Part shown: one piece after another, positions 8,023 to 16,806 of the stretch
Layout: each line of letters begins with the position of its first letter
Position numbering within the stretch: position 1 is the stretch's first letter
Assembly (NCBI GenBank): GCA_011800805.1
Contig: MPNW01000832.1
Location: 104,244-122,943, forward strand
Source: Hirudo medicinalis
Taxonomy: Eukaryota; Annelida; Clitellata; Hirudinida; Hirudinidae
Direction: 5' to 3'
Length of the DNA stretch: 18,700 nucleotides
Position numbers and translations under genes: made by a program
Notes under the pieces: generated by a model
The model's input: only the letters and a program-made list of their open reading frames with translations
Told to the model about the DNA's origin: nothing
Databases searched by the model: none

Positions 8023-9520
8023 TGTTTATATATTTTTGTATGTATTACAAGTATTAATAATAATAAAAATATTATATTTATATTGTAATAATATTAAATA
8101 TATATTTTATGCATGTATTTATTTCTGAAGATTAAAGGAAGCAATACTGTTGTATTGTAAGTACACTGCATATATCCAATCACTTAATTACAATGCATTA
8201 ATATATTAATATTTGTATAATTAATAATAATTACAAAAATTATTCTAAAACATAAATGTTGATAATTATTACAGAATTAATTTTAATTTAAACAAAAGGT
8301 TTGCGGCATTATGCATGAATTTGTGAATGACTGCCATGCACTCACAGACGCCCCTGTTTCTCAAAGTGATTTTGTACAATTCAGCTTCAAATGCATTCCT
8401 TTTTAAAATTTATTAGATTTAAATGAGTTCAATATAATTATAACCATAATTATTTGCGCATAATAAAATTACAATTAATTGTGTAAATTATAAATGTAAT
8501 TACGTCCATTTGTCTTATAAATTATACAGAGTATTATTTAATGATATTCAATTAATTAATATATATATATGCGTATTTAATTATATTAATGATTATATAT
8601 TTCTGGTTTAAGTAAGACATGAATTTATTTGGGAACAAAATATCAGCAGAAGAATATTCATAATAAAATTAACAACGTTAATAATAAAAATTCCAAAATT
8701 ATTCAGAATAAAATCATGAATAAGTAATTTGATGAAATGCAGAAAATGAACTGAGCGATAATATTGCGTGCATGACAAAACATCCACCACCCGCATTTTT
8801 ACTGCACTTGTGTGCTTCTAATATCTTCCGCGATCAAATTATAATATTATTCAAATTATTTTAAAAACAATTATAACATTTATAATTATTAACAATTGTA
8901 ATTATGATAATATAAATTATGACAATAATTTTTACATTATATAATATATACATTATATTATATTCTTATATTATATCATATTATTTTGTTTTATGTATTT
9001 AATATCTAAAACATGATTTTAGTTACTGAATTTATACTGCTTATTTCATTTCGATAATTATTCTGTTGAAATTAAAAACATATATATATATATTGGTTAA
9101 ATGTTGTTAATGATATTAAGATTTTTTTTTCGATATAAAATATGTTATTTAATTCAAAATAGTATTAAAAAACTTAAAAATAGAGATATTTATTTTTTGG
9201 TCGTGACATATGAAAATCATATTTGCGTTACCTGCACATCCACCTGTTTGTGTGATTGGCTTTTTTTTTGTGCACAATGTTCAACAATGTTTGTATAACC
9301 GTGCATATTTTACGTAATCATGATAAATGATATGAACTTATTTCGATAAAGTATTATTTCTTACATTTATAAATAATGCAAGATTTATTTATTTTCAGTT
9401 GTGCACTAATATAATAATAATAATAATAATAAATTCAATTTTGGATTTTATTTCTTAATTGACAATAATATTATTTATAATAATAATATTTTATTAATTA
9501 CTCGATTGCATTAATGATTT
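8023..9520. other. Very AT-rich stretch, nothing identified
   Basis: Roughly 1.5 kb of AT-rich sequence. It has short TA runs (8560-8571 and 9080-9093), palindromic AT-rich patches (8930-8985) and an AAT tract at 9410-9432. Bases 8300-8400 are less AT-rich. Two frames of about 60 residues (8608-8796 minus, 9101-9298 plus) look like translated AT-rich DNA. I see no gene. Confidence 0.55.
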
Positions 9521-9716
9521 TTAATAATAATATTATAATAATATTACTATAATAATAATTATTATTATTATTAATAGTAAAAATAATTTAACTATTACTA
9601 ACATTACTATTAATAATAATAATATTATAATAATAATTATAGTAAATAGTAAAAATAATATAACTATTATTAACATTACCATTACTAATAATAATATTAT
9701 AATAATAATTATAATT
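9521..9716. repeat. 72-bp tandem repeat, about 2.7 copies
   Basis: Two adjacent copies start with tagtaaaaataat at 9575 and 9647, a 72-bp period. They are preceded by a partial copy of the 3' half (9521-9574). Each unit has a distinct part containing actatta-ctaacattac and an AAT-rich part containing aatattataataat. The minus-strand frame through it is all Ile, Leu and Val. Confidence 0.8.
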
Positions 9717-9720
9717 ATTA

Positions 9721-9964
9721 CGACTTCCTTCGAAATGAATGAGGGAAGCGACAAAGGAGGACAAAGGAGGAGCAGTATTAGTGAAATAATTGTGAATGAA
9801 TCACACGCAAACAACACGAGGGTCATGGAAGTGGAAGTCATTCATAATGTTGCATCGAGAAAATTAACTGCAGGACCCCATCCACTGGAATGAAGCCAAG
9901 AACTTCAATCATCGGATTCGATTTCCATTTCTTTTCGGTGCAAATGCATCCTTTTCGAAGACTT
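9721..9964. other. Complex island, no gene supported
   Basis: Mixed sequence of balanced composition, with a small duplication of gacaaagga near 9750-9767. A plus-strand frame from 9890 runs into the CAT/CGT array and becomes His/Arg-rich. That frame is an artefact of the repeat. Confidence 0.45.
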
Positions 9965-10071
9965 CATCATCGTCGTCACCGTCATCATCATTGTCATCAT
10001 CGTCGTTATCGTCATCATCATCGTCATCGTCATAGTCTTCGTCATTATCATCGTCGTCATCGTCGTGGCTG
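9965..10071. repeat. CAT/CGT trinucleotide array
   Basis: Mixed cat, cgt, cgc and ttg triplets. The minus strand reads mostly Asp and the plus strand His/Arg. It is the complement of the GAC/GAT arrays at 4594 and 15436. No exon boundary or conserved flank supports coding. Confidence 0.85.
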
Positions 10072-10155
10072 TTTCGTTGTAAAACTTTTATCAATAATTT
10101 TTATCTATTTAAACAATAAATATTTGTTTTACTTGAAATTAATTCCTCATTTAAA

Positions 10156-10183
10156 TATTATTATTATTATTATTATTATTATT
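10156..10183. repeat. ATT tract
   Basis: About nine ATT units. Confidence 0.9.
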
Positions 10184-10204
10184 GTTAGAATAATTGCGTG
10201 CTTC

Positions 10205-10276
10205 ATTGATTGACTGATTGATTAATTGATTTATTGATTGATTTATATATTTAGTGATTGATTGATTGATTGATTT
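10205..10276. repeat. TGAT tetranucleotide tract
   Basis: Imperfect TGAT/TTGA units, purest at 10254-10275. Confidence 0.85.
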
Positions 10277-10418
10277 GCTTACTAGCATAAACCAGCTTCG
10301 TCCTTCGTTTTATTCAAACTCATTTTTTATCCATTAAAATTAATTTCATTATTTATGTCCTTCAAATTCAGCCAGTTGCTCGCCCTCAGAGTAGTGGGCG
10401 ATTAGCGATTAGTTCGCT

Positions 10419-10489
10419 GCTCCTCAACGGGACTCGAACCCGTGCTGCCATCGCGAAAGGATGTCTCGAACATCAGACCGTGCGGGAGC
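10419..10489 (-). pseudogene. tRNA-like sequence, degenerate
   Basis: On the minus strand this 71-nt segment has the order of tRNA parts. The T arm is intact: stem acggg/cccgt with loop ttcgagt. It carries a perfect B box (ggttcgagtcc, plus-strand 10430-10440). The D-like arm has a perfect gtct/agac stem around an 8-nt loop. The anticodon-like arm has the 7-nt loop ctttcgc, reading TTC (Glu-like), on a weak 3 to 4 bp stem. The acceptor arm is broken: ctcccgc against tgaggag pairs at only four of seven positions. It is therefore unlikely to be a working tRNA and is better read as a SINE head or tRNA pseudogene. Confidence 0.6.
10430..10440 (-). promoter_or_regulatory. Pol III B box
   Basis: The minus strand reads ggttcgagtcc, a perfect match to GGTTCGANTCC. 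A weaker A-box-like ggtctgatgttcgag lies upstream on that strand, near 10466-10480. Confidence 0.65.
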
Positions 10490-11085
10490 ACAATGCTTCT
10501 TGCTTTCAGTAGCTCTCGAGTTTAAAGCTCGTGTGCGATTTAGGAAAAGGTGAAAGTTGGAAAACTTGGAAGTAGCACAGTTGACCCAGGAATGGCAGAG
10601 AATGACGTATGAAAATTTCAAGTCGCTACCGCTCACCGTTTGAAAGGAGTTCTTGGGACAGACAGACATGCACATGCACTTTCTGTTTTATATTATAGAT
10701 TGATTGGTTGATTTCAAGTAATACGTTTCTGTCTTGCTATCAAGTCATCGAACCAGTCAATCAGTTACAAAATGGATTCGTGAAGGATGATGACGTTGAT
10801 GATGATAGTGATGTCGGCGTTCATCAAATGAGAGGATGGATGGATGGAGTGCCAGATAAAAGAACGTTGAATGAGAAGAAAATGAAGGCAATTTCTCAGC
10901 TGATATCGACTCACACGTCTGCTAATTTGCCATTTCCTCTTGACGTGCACATCGGAATATATTCTCGAAGATGTATATCGGTTACTCATGTTGGCAATTA
11001 ATAACCAAGGCAAAATAAAATCTTCTTTATCATTTCCAACGTCATCGCTATCAATATCAAAAAACCTCATCATTACCGTAATCAC
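10490..11085. other. Complex stretch with unassigned open frames
   Basis: Balanced composition and no large repeats apart from a short gatggatgga at 10834-10843. A plus frame at 10708-11001 (97 codons) and a minus frame at 10765-11085 overlap almost completely. The plus frame has an acidic stretch from a gat/gac run, then mixed residues, and matches no family I recognise. I do not call it a gene. A minus frame at 10424-10675 runs into the tRNA-like element. Confidence 0.4.
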
Positions 11086-11202
11086 TTGCCATTATCAACA
11101 TCATATTCACAATCATCATCATTACCACGACCACCACCATCATTGTCATTGTTATCATTACCAAAACCATCATTATCATCATCGTCATCAGAAGCAGCAG
11201 CA
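11086..11202. repeat. CAT/CAC trinucleotide array
   Basis: Imperfect cat, cac and ttat units followed by agcagcag. The plus strand reads His-rich and the minus strand Asp-rich. Confidence 0.85.
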
Positions 11203-11273
11203 TGCAGCATTTCCATGCTTTCCCATAATAATCCATCAGAGTATTGATGGATATTCTTCCCCATTTCAGTGTG

Positions 11274-11314
11274 CCTCCCCAGAAGGATGGGGAGGAGTGA
11301 GGAGGAGTGAGGAG
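11274..11314. repeat. Hairpin plus 10-bp GGAGGAGTGA repeat
   Basis: cctcccc (11274-11280) and ggggagg (11289-11295) form a perfect 7-bp stem with an 8-nt loop. The right arm overlaps 2.4 copies of ggaggagtga (11291-11314). Confidence 0.7.
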
Positions 11315-11429
11315 AATATTGGGACTTCATTCAGCAGCGGCACGATTCGTTTCCAGACTTTCATGTGACATGGAAGACATTTTTCCATCCCTCTGCTTCT
11401 GTTTTAAGTCCCTCCATGCCATTTCTCAG

Positions 11430-11449
11430 TGACGTCATCACTGACGTCA
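11430..11449. promoter_or_regulatory. Tandem CRE palindromes
   Basis: Two perfect tgacgtca sites lie at 11430-11437 and 11442-11449, one per 12-bp unit (tgacgtcatcac). tgacgtca is the canonical full-site element bound by CREB/ATF bZIP factors. The octamer is rare by chance in AT-rich DNA, and two in register suggest either a local duplication or a regulatory site. No promoter or transcript can be tied to them. A third perfect copy is at 6792-6799. Confidence 0.4.
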
Positions 11450-11532
11450 TCATGGTGGAACAAAGAGATTCATTTATTTTCTACGTCCTTGAAATCATAA
11501 AATAAATCACGATTTTGTTACAGGATATTATA

Positions 11533-11577
11533 TTTATTATTATTATTATTATTTTTATTTTTATTATTATTATTATT
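11533..11577. repeat. ATT tract
   Basis: ATT units with ATTTTT interruptions in the middle. Confidence 0.9.
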
Positions 11578-11944
11578 TGATCAAAATTACAAATGGCAGT
11601 TGAAAAAATTATTTCTAAAAATTTAATTGTCAAATCTATTTTCAGCCCGATTCACTCGGTTCATTGATTCCACCATTATGCGAGGCTCGAGGATTTATTT
11701 CCAGTTTTCTTTGTGAACGCATTGAACTCTGGAGTGATGTAGAATCATCTCGGCCCGCGGAGGGAGGGGCCTAGATGGAAAGGGACTCATTTGCATAAAC
11801 ATGAGCTGGATTGGCTGGACAATAGAATTGAATGTCCAGCGATTAATGACAGTAGGCTTTCTATGAATCACATCTTGAAGTCATCCATGTTGCCAAGATT
11901 TCCTGGAATAGAAGTGGTGAAATCTCGTTCGTCACGGATTCAAC
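11578..11944. other. Complex stretch, no gene supported
   Basis: Balanced sequence with a GC-rich patch, cggcccgcggagggagg, near 11751-11767. A 77-codon plus frame at 11791-12024 contains about 50 non-repeat residues before turning His-rich in the CAT array. It resembles no family I know. Confidence 0.4.
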
Positions 11945-12011
11945 AACATCATCATTGTTATCATCAACATCGTCTTAATCACCATCGTCTTCATCTTCTT
12001 CGTCATCGTCG
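11945..12011. repeat. CAT/CGT trinucleotide array
   Basis: Imperfect cat, cgt and ctt units, in the same orientation as the arrays at 9965 and 11086. Confidence 0.8.
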
Positions 12012-12691
12012 GATTTCGAGGTGAGCAAGTTTTGCTTTCGCATATTATATGAGACAGATTAGACCTTCTTGGTCGTAAATTTTTTAACTGTTTTGATCAC
12101 GAAGAGAAGAACTTGTGCATAATTTACTCGGCTGTTATTTCCAATTTTTCTTCTCATCTGCCGTCTCCATTGGCGTCCGTTTGGCCATGTTTTGTGGATT
12201 ATCAAAATTTCATCTCAGCCCGATAACGACGACTAGTCTAACGCTTGTTTATTCTTATACTTTCTTGTTAGCACGATTTCAAAGGGATCACTATCATAAT
12301 CGGCTCTAATGGCGAAGCTCGCTCGAACGTACTATTCGTTCAGATACCGAAGCCTCCACCGACGGCATGTTATTGCGTCTCCGTTTGTAGACTTTCAAAA
12401 CCACTCCTGGAAAGAGAGATATCTTATCGGATCTAAGAAAGATTTACCTCTGGCAAAGCTTCAAGCATAATGTTGATGTATGGCTTGGCTGTTTATAAAT
12501 CAAGTCATACGGGCCTCTACAACTGAGCATAACTCATTCCAGTTTATTTTTAGTCATTCTGGCACCGGCCCTAAAGTGATTTAGCCTGCTGCGATAATCT
12601 CAACTTCATAACTAAAACTTTGTATATAGTCCTTTGTTTGCCTGTTGTATTTATAGCAAAGTTTTTTGTTGATGTTGAAAAGAAAGTAAAA
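12012..12691. other. Complex low-repeat stretch ending at an AAC tract
   Basis: No simple repeats and more balanced base composition than the flanks. It ends with a short A-rich stretch and then an AAC tract, the arrangement seen at the 3' ends of some non-LTR retrotransposons. No reverse transcriptase or endonuclease motif can be read, and no frame exceeds about 64 codons. It may be a decayed retroelement, a 3' untranslated region or unique DNA. Confidence 0.35.
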
Positions 12692-12713
12692 AACAACAAC
12701 AACAACAACAACA
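12692..12713. repeat. AAC tract
   Basis: About seven AAC units after an A-rich lead-in. Confidence 0.9.
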
Positions 12714-13160
12714 ATGCCGTCTGAGAAAAAAGTGAACATTTTTTGTGCGCTAAGTTGATCTTGAGACGAATTTCACTTTTAGCTCATAAACACACCATTT
12801 TAGCTATGCTTTTGGGAGCTTGCCATTCATCATCTGCTGTTGGACTGATCGGCGATGAAGAGACTGCCAAGTGTGAGAGATCAAAAGCCGTAAACATGTC
12901 TTGTTAATCCAAGTCCTGGTTTAGGATCGCATGTAACTTGAACCGTTCCAGAAAGATGCTCACCTGATCGACAGATGTCAGAGCTGAAAAATCTCTGCGC
13001 CTGGCGACAGAAGTGGAAATTTAAAAAATATTCCTCAACCTGTCATTATCGGTGTGAAATTTTTAAAACTTAAACTTCATCTTAATCAAACAGGTGATTT
13101 TAAATTTTTTCACTTGGAGAGGCGTCGGCTTCAACAAAGCGTGAAAAGGCAAGGGTTGTA
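12714..13160. other. Complex low-repeat stretch
   Basis: No open frame of note. An imperfect inverted pair, gtgaaatttttaaaa (13054-13068) and ttttaaattttttcac (13098-13113), lies near the end. Nothing else is recognised. Confidence 0.45.
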
Positions 13161-13247
13161 GATAGCGCTTAGCGTGGGTATCGGCTGAATGGATGACAGA
13201 GAGAGGCCAATAAAAGTTTCGCTTTTATGATAATAGTTAGCGCTATC
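13161..13247. repeat. Nested inverted repeats
   Basis: Outer arms gatagcgct (13161-13169) and agcgctatc (13239-13247) pair perfectly over 9 bp. Inside them lies a perfect 7-bp hairpin, ataaaag (13210-13216) with cttttat (13222-13228), loop tttcg. It could be a structured RNA or a small foldback repeat. No promoter is visible. Confidence 0.55.
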
Positions 13248-14089
13248 TAAATTATGGTTATTTCTCTACTCAATGTCACGGTCGAACTTACACCGGCTCT
13301 TGAGAATCGACTTTAGACCATTGATAAGTAGAGCATCTATTCAGTCAATATTTTTTTTGGGCTTTATTCATGGTTTTTGCAATCACTTTTGCTTTATTTC
13401 TACTTATTCGAAGTTTATTTTTTTGTTCAAAGAGGACCTCTAGACATTCTCTTTAATAATTTCGGAAATTATTTCGTCTAGATAAAGAAAAGAGAAATAT
13501 CATAAAACACTTGGCCGCTCCCTGCCTCTGTAAGTTTAATGAAGGAAGCCGGCAAGATGAATTTATGAGCAATGCTGGTCAGCAGGGAGGAGGAAGGTAA
13601 ACAGAGACCCTCGGATCTTCCAAGAAATAAAACAAGGGGGTCGGACAGCATAAAATTTGGAGCGAGCATAAATTTAAAATCCATAATAACCTCTGGTAAA
13701 TTATTCACTGCCGAGTCAATTAATGATTATTGATGATAAAAGTTGAGTTTCCTGCTCGAGAAATAAGACGTAAGAGGGAAAGTGCGAGGTTGATGAGGTA
13801 AAGAGAGGGTAAAGTGAAATCTTTTTGGATGGAAAGAGTTGAGGCAGGCTACGATGAAGTGGAAGAAGTTTTATTGTTCTGCACCACCAACACCGTGTTC
13901 CAATTGTACCACTAATCCTCCTGGTGATAATGAAATTTTCTGAACGGGATTCTTTTTTTCCTTTTTGCATCATACCGAGTGTTTTGCATTTTCCCAACGA
14001 TGCATGGAAAAAATAAATAAAAACTCGGTCCCCCTCGATTGAAGTTTGCTCTTCATCGAGTGGATCAGTAGAATTTATCGAATCCAATT

Positions 14090-14091
<2 letters not shown>
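13248..14091. other. Complex low-repeat stretch, no gene supported
   Basis: Two minus-strand frames cover parts of it: 13478-13708 (76 codons) and 13716-14138 (140 codons, whose first 16 residues are poly-Leu from the CTG/TTG repeat). Neither shows a domain, a signal peptide I would trust, or a family I recognise. With few simple repeats, this is one of the more plausible places for a diverged exon or conserved element. Confidence 0.4.
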
Positions 14092-14138
<47 letters not shown>

Positions 14139-14139
14139 A
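14092..14139. repeat. AGC/AAC trinucleotide tract
   Basis: Five AGC units followed by about eleven AAC units. The abrupt switch suggests two expansions from neighbouring seeds, or AGC to AAC mutation. Confidence 0.95.
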
Positions 14140-14709
14140 ACTCAGTTTCGTTCAACGTTTTGTGTCCATATTTACATTTACGAACGATGACAAACGCTTA
14201 GAAATTAAAAGACTTTTATATCGTAATTTGTGCCCATTTTGGATCATCTCCACATCCAGCATCCATCCTTCGGTTCAAAATGAACCCCCACACATCTCAA
14301 ACGATGACGAATCTGTTGCTAAGAGTTTTTCTATTTTTGGTTGTCGACCGGCACTTCAATGCTCGTTACTTCTTACTTACTCAGATTTCGAAACTGAAGA
14401 CAGAAAGTGGCTGTTGACTCTACGATAACAGGGTTTCATTTTGGGGTTTTTACTTGAATCAAAAGTTTATTATTAAACTTTTTAACAACTAATGACTATT
14501 AGTACTATTAGTACACAACAAGTCTATTATTACTTCAGCCATTACCCAAATGCAGACAAAAAGTACAAGTCTTACAACTTCTTACAAAAGCAAGGACTTT
14601 CAATTATGTAAAGGTTGTTCAAAACGCAGATATAAATGTTAGCGAATTAATGTCCTTTGTCAACCACTGGAGAACAACAAATATATGTGGAGAGGAAGCA
14701 GTCTCAGCC
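14140..14709. other. Non-coding stretch
   Basis: A plus frame at 14162-14428 begins at GTG rather than ATG and resembles no family. The rest is mixed AT-rich sequence, with a small tandem of attagtact near 14496-14512. Confidence 0.45.
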
Positions 14710-14792
14710 GGATAGATGGATGGGATGATGGATGAATGAATGAATGGATGGATGGATGGATAGATGGATGGGATGATGGATGGATGGATTGG
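14710..14792. repeat. GGAT array with 48-bp duplication
   Basis: Imperfect GGAT/GAAT units. A 25-bp segment starting ggatagatggatggg occurs identically at 14710-14734 and 14758-14782, 48 bp apart. The array therefore also grew by block duplication. Confidence 0.85.
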
Positions 14793-15011
14793 TAGGTGAA
14801 TGAGAAAGTTGTACGGATCAGTGGCCTCCGGTGGTTGGCGAACATGTGAAAGGTCTCATGGATGATGAGTTTTTGATGGAAGAGGTCTCCAACTACAAAT
14901 GCCTTTCCAGTTGTATCGGGTTTCTCTTTATTGAATGAAGACCACTGCTGTGCATGTTGAGATGAATGTCTGACTTTTGATGAATTGATGTGATGAATTG
15001 AGCAAATGCTC
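14793..15011. other. Non-coding stretch
   Basis: Mixed sequence with several gatga motifs. No frame or RNA gene is recognised. Confidence 0.5.
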
Positions 15012-15147
15012 TGTGAATGAATGAATGGATGTATGGATGTATGGATGTAAGGATGGATGGATTAATTAATTAGTTAATGATTGAATGAATAAATGAATTA
15101 ATGAATGAATAAATGAATGATTGAATGAATAAATGAATGATTGAATT
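15012..15147. repeat. GGAT/GAAT array with 20-bp tandem units
   Basis: It opens with gaatgaatggatgtatgg-type units. It then forms 20-bp units at 15080-15099, 15100-15119 and 15120-15139 (core gaatgaataaatgaat), plus a partial copy. Confidence 0.85.
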
Positions 15148-15435
15148 ACATCTGCAAATGAATTGAGGATAGAGTGAATAAGGCAGAAAATGAATCGCTA
15201 TGCTGATTCATTGTTCTTGTAATTTCAAGATAATAATATTTAGTCCAAATATTTTAGCGGAATATTATTATAATTAAATTAATATTATTATTAAATTAAT
15301 TATTTAATTATTAAATCATTATTATTAATTTATTATAATTATATTTATAAATAATATTTTAATAATAATTATTACTATTAATTTATAAATAACTATTAAT
15401 TTTTAGAAATCATTTATATTTTTAGTTACAGTATT
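15148..15435. other. AT-rich stretch with ATT/AAT palindromes
   Basis: Bases 15225-15400 are almost entirely A and T, with many short self-complementary runs. No gene is visible. Confidence 0.55.
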
Positions 15436-15525
15436 GATAATGATGTTGTTGATGACGACGACGACGATGATGATGGCGATGATGATGATGATGATGATGT
15501 TGACGATGACGATGACGATGATGAA
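15436..15525. repeat. GAC/GAT trinucleotide array
   Basis: Mixed gat, gac, gtt and ggc triplets in the same orientation as 4594-4706. Asp-rich in one frame, with no supporting exon context. Confidence 0.85.
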
Positions 15526-15924
15526 AGATTAATGCAACTCTTGCATTGGTTCTGTTCTAAACCATCAGTCAAAATCTCGTTTCTCCACTTCTCCGGCGAG
15601 AGATGGAGCGAGAAGGCCGGTGAGAGGATAGCAATCTTGATGGAGTGAGTGAAAAAAAAATGATGAAGGAATGAATGTAATGTTCATTAAAAATGGTGAA
15701 AACAAAAATCAGGCATTCGTGTTAAAAATTATCGAAAGGACAGCTGAAAAGAGAGAACGCTGCGAGTAGGGGGATATGGGGAGATGCTGATGGTTGGTGA
15801 GGGTGAGGAAGAATTTCCAAGAGGAAATATTTATCAAGTTCATCAAAATGTCGCGAAGAATTTTACACGATCAGCCACAACAATTAAAAGTCTTGGAATC
15901 CTCATATTGTTATTTCAAACAACA
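15526..15924. other. Complex stretch, no gene supported
   Basis: Balanced sequence with a small direct repeat, ccggcgagag and ccggtgagag, near 15593-15626. Two plus-strand frames (15784-16089 and 15794-16291) begin here. Both run into the CCAT array, where they read Pro/His/Ser/Ile, and resemble no family. Confidence 0.4.
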
Positions 15925-16250
15925 CATCCATCCACCCATATACCAATACGTCCGTCCACCCATCCACCCATATACCAATACGTCCATCCACCCAATCATC
16001 CATTCATCCATCTATCCAAGCGTTTATCCATGCAATCATCCATCAGACAATTCACTCAAATGTCTACTCTTTCATACCATTTCGTATAACGGTGCATACA
16101 TTCTTACATCCATCCAAGCATTTGTCAATCTGTGCTTTTTAATTGCATATCCATCACTCCATCCATCCGTCGGTCCATCTATACATCACGCTATCCACAT
16201 ATCCATCCGTCATTCCTTCCATCAATCCGTCACTCCAGCTATCCATCATC
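15925..16250. repeat. CCAT array with a 32-bp duplication
   Basis: Imperfect CCAT/CCGT/CATT units with unique breaks near 16050-16110 and 16115-16150. Segments 15929-15960 and 15961-15992 are adjacent 32-bp copies differing at one base, each containing catataccaatacgtcc. Confidence 0.85.
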
Positions 16251-16401
16251 ATATAGCCTTCACTTATCAATTAAAAGCTTTTTTTTTATAAATTTTTAAT
16301 TTTAAAAAATTGTTTGTTTGATCAGGAAGAAAGCACCATTTGTCATGAAAATGTTTCATTATGCAATCGTCCATACTGAAGCAATGTTGAGCATTAACGA
16401 A

Positions 16402-16579
16402 TATAATAATAATAATAATAGTAATAATAATAATAATAACAGTAGTAGTAATAATAAGAATAATAATGATATTAATGATAATAATAATGATGATAATAAT
16501 AATAATAATAATATTAATAATAATAATAACAATAATAATAATAATAATAATAATAATCAACAACAACAACAACAACAAC

Positions 16580-16610
<31 letters not shown>

Positions 16611-16629
16611 TCAACAACAACAACAACAA
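16402..16629. repeat. AAT and CAA compound microsatellite
   Basis: AAT units mixed with AGT, GAT and AAC variants to about 16557, then CAA (16558-16580), AAT (to 16610) and CAA again (to 16629). Confidence 0.95.
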
Positions 16630-16738
16630 CGAGCATATTGTTGTTACACGAAGTACATGGTTTGACCAATGTTCGGCTAACCATGGTTCTTATCTCCTTA
16701 TCATCTGGATCCTGCCATTCCAATCATTCGTTGAATGG
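16630..16738. other. Short unique island between matching microsatellites
   Basis: About 108 bp of complex sequence between two copies of the same compound repeat. It holds an inverted pair, catggtt (16656-16662) and aaccatg (16679-16685). Confidence 0.6.
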
Positions 16739-16739
16739 N
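16739..16739. other. Ambiguous base (N)
   Basis: A single N at the junction of the unique island and the TAA tract, similar in placement to the N at 7076. Confidence 0.9.
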
Positions 16740-16806
16740 TAATAATAATATCAACAACAACAACAACAATAATAATAATAATAATAATAATAAAATAATA
16801 ATAATA
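16740..16806. repeat. AAT and CAA compound microsatellite, second copy
   Basis: Bases 16741-16769 are identical to 16601-16629 (AAT units, then tcaa, then CAA units). AAT units follow. Confidence 0.95.

Larger units (their letters stand above)
10345..10489 (-). mobile_element. tRNA-derived SINE candidate (minus strand)
   Basis: Read on the minus strand, a tRNA-like head (10489 to 10419) is followed by a short body and then AT-rich sequence. The body contains a cgccc/gggcg hairpin (10381-10400) and a gcgatta repeat (10400-10413). That order suits a tRNA-derived retroposon. The far end near 10345 is a guess, taken where the composition becomes A/T-rich, and no target duplication was seen. A decayed tRNA pseudogene without a SINE body is the alternative. 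Confidence 0.4.

Noticed and set aside
9909..10094. Poly-Asp acidic protein on the minus strand
   Set aside because: It is a translated CAT/CGT array. Similar arrays recur in both orientations across the window without exon context.
10419..10489. Functional tRNA-Glu
   Set aside because: The T and D arms are good, but the acceptor stem pairs at only four of seven positions and the anticodon stem is weak.
10708..11001. 97-codon plus-strand frame with an acidic stretch
   Set aside because: The acidic part comes from a gat/gac run, the minus strand is open over the same span, and no family is recognised. An exon is possible but unsupported.
13716..14138. 140-codon minus-strand frame beginning with poly-Leu
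   Set aside because: The poly-Leu start looks like a signal peptide but is the CTG/TTG microsatellite. The remainder resembles nothing known.
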